DNA from: an uncultured Chthonomonas sp.
GTDB lineage: Bacteria; Armatimonadota; Chthonomonadetes; Chthonomonadales; CAJBBX01
NCBI GenBank assembly: GCA_903886985.1
Contig: CAISOI010000253.1
Location: 1-9,536 of the forward strand
Length of the DNA: 9,536 nucleotides
Direction of reading: 5' to 3'
The position numbers and the translations under genes were made by a program. Below, one piece after another: positions 7,366 to 9,536 of the stretch; the first letter of the stretch is position 1; each line of letters begins with the position of its first letter. The notes beneath the pieces are model-generated. The model was not told the DNA's origin and made no database searches. It worked only from the letters and a program-made list of their open reading frames with translations.

Positions 7366-8412
7366 CTATTTGTCTTTCGTGTTTGCTACAGTTGTATCGT
7401 CTAGTATTGCTTCGACCGTAAGTGATTGGGATGTCTGCTTGTCTGCATTTGGCTGGACCAGGAGCTTTAGCACGCGTGTTAGTCTGTTGCCAGTTACCGA
7501 TTGTGTGGTCTCTTTTACCGATACATCTCCCTCGTCATTTGTGGTTCGGGAACATGCGTAGGCATAGTTTGTCATGGTTGATTGTCGCCCCATGCTTTCA
7601 GGGACGATTGAATCCAATCGATAGGAATCTAATAATTTCACTGACAAAGAGCTGCCAAGAGATTTGGCTGATGCAAGACTTGGGACACTCTCAATCACAC
7701 TTAACGCAGGCAGATCTGCCGCATTGACACCATTTTTTCGGTAGGTAGGCTGCGTAGCCCGTAAACCGTTACCCAATTCCGATGCGTCTCTCGATTCTGT
7801 TATTCGCTCGCTGAATACAACAGGTAATTCATAGTTTTTGTGAGGCAAATTCGTTAGCTGCGCCAGTTGCAGATTCTTTCTTTTGGACAATCCGCTGCGT
7901 TTGACAGGTATATCAAAATCCGGTTTACTGGTGGATGCAGATATGCCAAGAGAGACTGGTTTATCCGCGAGCTCTGGCCTTACCGTTGTATTGTCTGCGA
8001 TCATTCTCTTGTTGGTGGACGGCGGGTTGTTGCTTGTAACGGGCGAATCCGCAGGCAATGTTGGATTGTTAGTATTGAGCATAACTAATGTGATCAGTGC
8101 CGCGGCTCCAACGGTTGCAAAGGACCACATTTGCCAATTCGATGACTTTCGTTTTGGATGTGGAATTGCACCTGCATTTGGAACTGCAGCAGCCGCCCGA
8201 TAGAAGATGGCGGCTGACTGGTCCTTATTAAGTTCTGCGACGGTCGGCTTTGCATGTGTCAGCAAGTTATCGACGAATTCGAAAGCTCCAACAATCTCCT
8301 GGCACTTTACGCATTTCGCAATATGTCGCTCCATTCGCGCGTGATCCGCAGTGGGAAGAGTGCCTTCTTGATAATCCGTCAACCACTTTTCATATAAATA
8401 GGAGTGCATCAT
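7366..8412 (-). CDS. Membrane-anchored zinc-finger anti-sigma factor
   Basis: A 348-residue single-pass membrane protein. The cytosolic N-terminus carries the ZAS zinc-binding motif H30-x3-C34-x2-C37 (HIAKCVKC) within a small helical domain (about 5-55), the part that in this family holds an ECF sigma factor inactive. One hydrophobic segment (about 95-112, MWSFATVGAAALITLVM) follows a basic stretch (HPKRKSSNW), which predicts N-in, C-out topology. The extracytoplasmic part is long, about 235 residues. It has a Ser/Thr/Asn/Pro-rich region (113-235) and then a more structured stretch (235-345) with a single Cys287. I do not recognise this sensor domain. Gene order is diagnostic: the ATG overlaps the sigma stop in an ATGA tetranucleotide (8409-8412), which predicts coupled translation and balanced sigma:anti-sigma ratios. 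The TAG stop is 2 bp before the start of the STN-like protein. Confidence 0.92.
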   Translation of the reverse strand: MMHSYLYEKWLTDYQEGTLPTADHARMERHIAKCVKCQEIVGAFEFVDNLLTHAKPTVAELNKDQSAAIFYRAAAAVPNAGAIPHPKRKSSNWQMWSFATVGAAALITLVMLNTNNPTLPADSPVTSNNPPSTNKRMIADNTTVRPELADKPVSLGISASTSKPDFDIPVKRSGLSKRKNLQLAQLTNLPHKNYELPVVFSERITESRDASELGNGLRATQPTYRKNGVNAADLPALSVIESVPSLASAKSLGSSLSVKLLDSYRLDSIVPESMGRQSTMTNYAYACSRTTNDEGDVSVKETTQSVTGNRLTRVLKLLVQPNADKQTSQSLTVEAILDDTTVANTKDK

Positions 8413-9017
8413 CTATCCGCCTCCTCATACCATTTTTTGAATTCCACTCTAGCGCGCTGCAACCGCATTTTGGCTGCGGAAAGCGAGATCTCGAGTACAT
8501 TTGCAATCTCTTCATAACTCAACTCTTGCCAGAACCTCAGCACCAGAATGGCACGGTGGTCGGCGGAAATTTTTAACAGCGCCTGCTCAACGGATAACTT
8601 CTCCGCCAGCAATCCCGTGTTGTCTCGTGTGCAGATATTCTCATGCAGTTCCGTCTGCCCGGTGCGACGTTTGCGAAGAATTGCAACCGATTCATTTACT
8701 GCGATGCGATAGAGCCAGGTCTTTAATTGGCTATCGCCCCTAAAGCTGGCAAGGCCCTGAAAGGCGCGAATGAACGTGGATTGGAGGGCATCCTGCGCAT
8801 CCTGTTCGTGACCAAGCATACGAAAGCAGAGCGCGTAGATCGCACCATGATGGTCGTCAAAAAGTCGCCGGAGCGTCTCAGTTTCGTCGGCCCGATTCAC
8901 AGTCGCACTGCGCTGTTCACAGACGTGCGGCAGCGTCTCTTTCATTCCCGCAAAGGTTGGTAAGGCATTGAGAACGCCCAATGCCATTTCCCCCAGTCCT
9001 GTTTCTTTGTTCTTCAC
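8409..9017 (-). CDS. ECF-family RNA polymerase sigma factor (sigma-70 family, group 4)
   Basis: 202 residues from the longest start. Region 2 spans about 46-118, including FDDHHGAIYALCFRMLG, DAQDALQSTFIRAFQ (core binding), LASFRGDSQLKTWLYRIA (-10 recognition) and NESVAILRKRR. A short linker (about 119-138) leads to region 4 (about 139-195), whose helix-turn-helix reads LSYEEIANVLEISLSAAKMRL and reads the -35 element. Region 3 is absent, as expected for ECF sigmas. The start is uncertain. A GTG at 9017 lies 5 bp from the end of a predicted -10 element, so it would be used only on a nearly leaderless message. An in-frame ATG at 8987 (Met11) is preceded by GGGGGAA and would leave a roughly 30-base leader. 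An ATG at 8945 (Met25) is also possible. All keep regions 2 and 4 whole. The next gene is its anti-sigma factor. Autoregulation is likely. Confidence 0.95.
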   Translation of the reverse strand: MKNKETGLGEMALGVLNALPTFAGMKETLPHVCEQRSATVNRADETETLRRLFDDHHGAIYALCFRMLGHEQDAQDALQSTFIRAFQGLASFRGDSQLKTWLYRIAVNESVAILRKRRTGQTELHENICTRDNTGLLAEKLSVEQALLKISADHRAILVLRFWQELSYEEIANVLEISLSAAKMRLQRARVEFKKWYEEADR

Positions 9018-9022
9018 TCTGT

Positions 9023-9052
9023 TTAGACGCGGCAGTACAGATAAAAGTCACA
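9023..9052 (-). promoter_or_regulatory. Predicted ECF-type (probably autoregulatory) promoter of the sigma/anti-sigma/STN operon
   Basis: Read on the minus strand, the -35 TGTGAC (9052-9047, followed by TTTT) and the -10 CGTCTAA (9029-9023) are separated by 17 bp. Many ECF promoters follow a TGnAAC(n)TTT -35 and CGTC/CGTA -10 pattern with 16-17 bp spacing. The match differs at one position of the AAC core (GAC). It sits directly upstream of the sigma gene, as expected for autoregulation. Transcription would begin about 6-9 bases past CGTC, at or near the GTG at 9017. Confidence 0.6.
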
Positions 9053-9204
9053 TCACATGATTCGGGTTGTTGCAAGGCGGTTTTTCTCCATCTGCTCTAC
9101 TCATTTATCAAAATCTATGCTGGGTGTGAGCTAAGTGGAATTCCGGTTGTTACGGTTGAAATCCCATGCTCCGTTTTGTACAACTGCAATCATGACCACG
9201 TGAT

Positions 9205-9223
9205 CGGGGGAGGACTGTCCCCG
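9205..9223. repeat. GC-rich REP-like imperfect palindrome
   Basis: CGGGG (9205-9209) pairs with CCCCG (9219-9223), and the same bases can form alternative stems: GGGGA (9207-9211) with TCCCC (9218-9222), or an inner GGAC-T-GTCC (9212-9220). The GGGGA...GTCCCC pattern is like REP palindromes that occur in many copies in some bacterial genomes. Only one copy is seen here, so the assignment is tentative. There is no U-tract, so it is not an intrinsic terminator. Confidence 0.35.
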
Positions 9224-9413
9224 GCGCTTCATGTTGTTTACGCTATCCATTTGCTGTGATCGTTCGGGTTCATGCGGTACCTAGATGGCAATTACAACAT
9301 TCACGACATTTGCCATTTCTTAGAACATTGATACAAGCATTATTCTTTAGACAGAATCGTGCCTTTGGTATTCAGCATTTTTCGTTGCGTTCGTCAGAGA
9401 GTCGCTACGATTA

Positions 9414-9431
9414 GTGAGCCGGCAAGCTCAC
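9414..9431. repeat. Short perfect inverted repeat (6 bp arms)
   Basis: GTGAGC (9414-9419) and GCTCAC (9426-9431) are perfect inverted arms around a 6-base loop CGGCAA. No T-run follows on either strand, so it is not a standard terminator. It could be a protein-binding site or a hairpin in an RNA, and chance cannot be excluded. Confidence 0.3.
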
Positions 9432-9463
9432 AGTTGCTGCAAATGTTCCAGCTACCTATCTAG

Positions 9464-9485
9464 GACCGATTTGTCGAAGTCGGTC
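9464..9485. repeat. 9-bp stem-loop with GTCG loop
   Basis: GACCGATTT (9464-9472) pairs with AAGTCGGTC (9477-9485) through a 4-base loop, with a single T-G wobble in the stem. The outer G9463 and T9486 could add another wobble pair. It lies 32 bases from the previous hairpin. No U-tract follows on either strand. It could belong to a structured RNA or leader whose gene lies beyond the window, or be an operator. Confidence 0.35.
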
Positions 9486-9536
9486 TACCACACCGGAGTC
9501 AATTCCGAATGCTTAGATCTTTATTCATCTGTCTGG

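Larger units (their letters stand above)
9053..9536. other. Intergenic region upstream of the sigma operon without a convincing gene
   Basis: Beyond the sigma promoter the rest of the window shows no reading frame with recognisable protein character on either strand. The one open frame that reaches in (plus strand, to 9259) begins antisense inside the sigma gene, has an implausible Cys/His-rich composition and no ribosome binding site. The region does contain a CACGTG palindrome (9197-9202) and three short inverted repeats, listed separately. It may hold the regulatory region of a divergent gene to the right or a small RNA, but I cannot define one. Confidence 0.55.

Noticed and set aside
9069..9074. 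TGCAAC on the minus strand as the -35 of the sigma promoter
   Set aside because: It lies 39 bp from the CGTCTAA element, far beyond the 16-17 bp expected. TGTGAC at 9047-9052 has the right 17 bp spacing.
8981..9259. 92-residue plus-strand frame over the sigma start and promoter
   Set aside because: It begins antisense inside the sigma gene and covers its predicted promoter. It has no Shine-Dalgarno and an atypical Cys/His composition.

Overview
The window carries seven protein genes in two convergent blocks and looks like a chromosomal stretch from a poorly characterised, probably diderm (two-membrane) bacterium. Base composition is near balanced. Starts include TTG and GTG. Shine-Dalgarno signals are weak. 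An ECF sigma / zinc-finger anti-sigma pair and an Eis-like acetyltransferase are present. My phylum guess, from family resemblance only, is Armatimonadota, Planctomycetota or Acidobacteriota, with low confidence. I see no tRNA, rRNA, CRISPR array, transposase or phage gene.

Plus-strand block (1-5772). It begins inside a gene for a helical-repeat protein cut by the window edge (1-827). Next is a UDP-sugar 4-epimerase-type SDR with a TTG start (902-1861). Its stop overlaps by four bases the GTG start of an Eis-like GNAT acetyltransferase (1858-3081). After a short gap comes an 886-residue polytopic membrane protein (3112-5772) that reads as two ABC-2-type permease modules fused in tandem, with no ATPase gene visible. 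The close spacing suggests one transcript, at least from the epimerase onward. Nucleotide-sugar metabolism, acetyl transfer and membrane export fit surface-glycan or small-molecule modification and transport, but no substrate can be named.

Minus-strand block (9017-5786, read leftward). An ECF sigma factor overlaps by four bases (ATGA) a membrane-anchored zinc-finger anti-sigma factor. Two bases later comes a secreted 525-residue protein with a TolC-like helical hairpin, an STN/secretin-N-like domain, a glycine-rich linker and a novel C-terminal region. A good ECF-type promoter (TGTGAC, 17 bp, CGTCTAA) ends 5 bp before the GTG start of the sigma gene. This suggests autoregulation and a leaderless message, or else a start further downstream. 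The order sigma, anti-sigma, STN-like protein recalls FecI-FecR-FecA surface signalling, but without an outer-membrane barrel. It is the best candidate here for an undescribed system.

The two blocks meet tail to tail with 13 bp between stop codons. The right end (9053-9536) has no convincing gene. It holds three short inverted repeats, one of them similar to REP-type palindromes.
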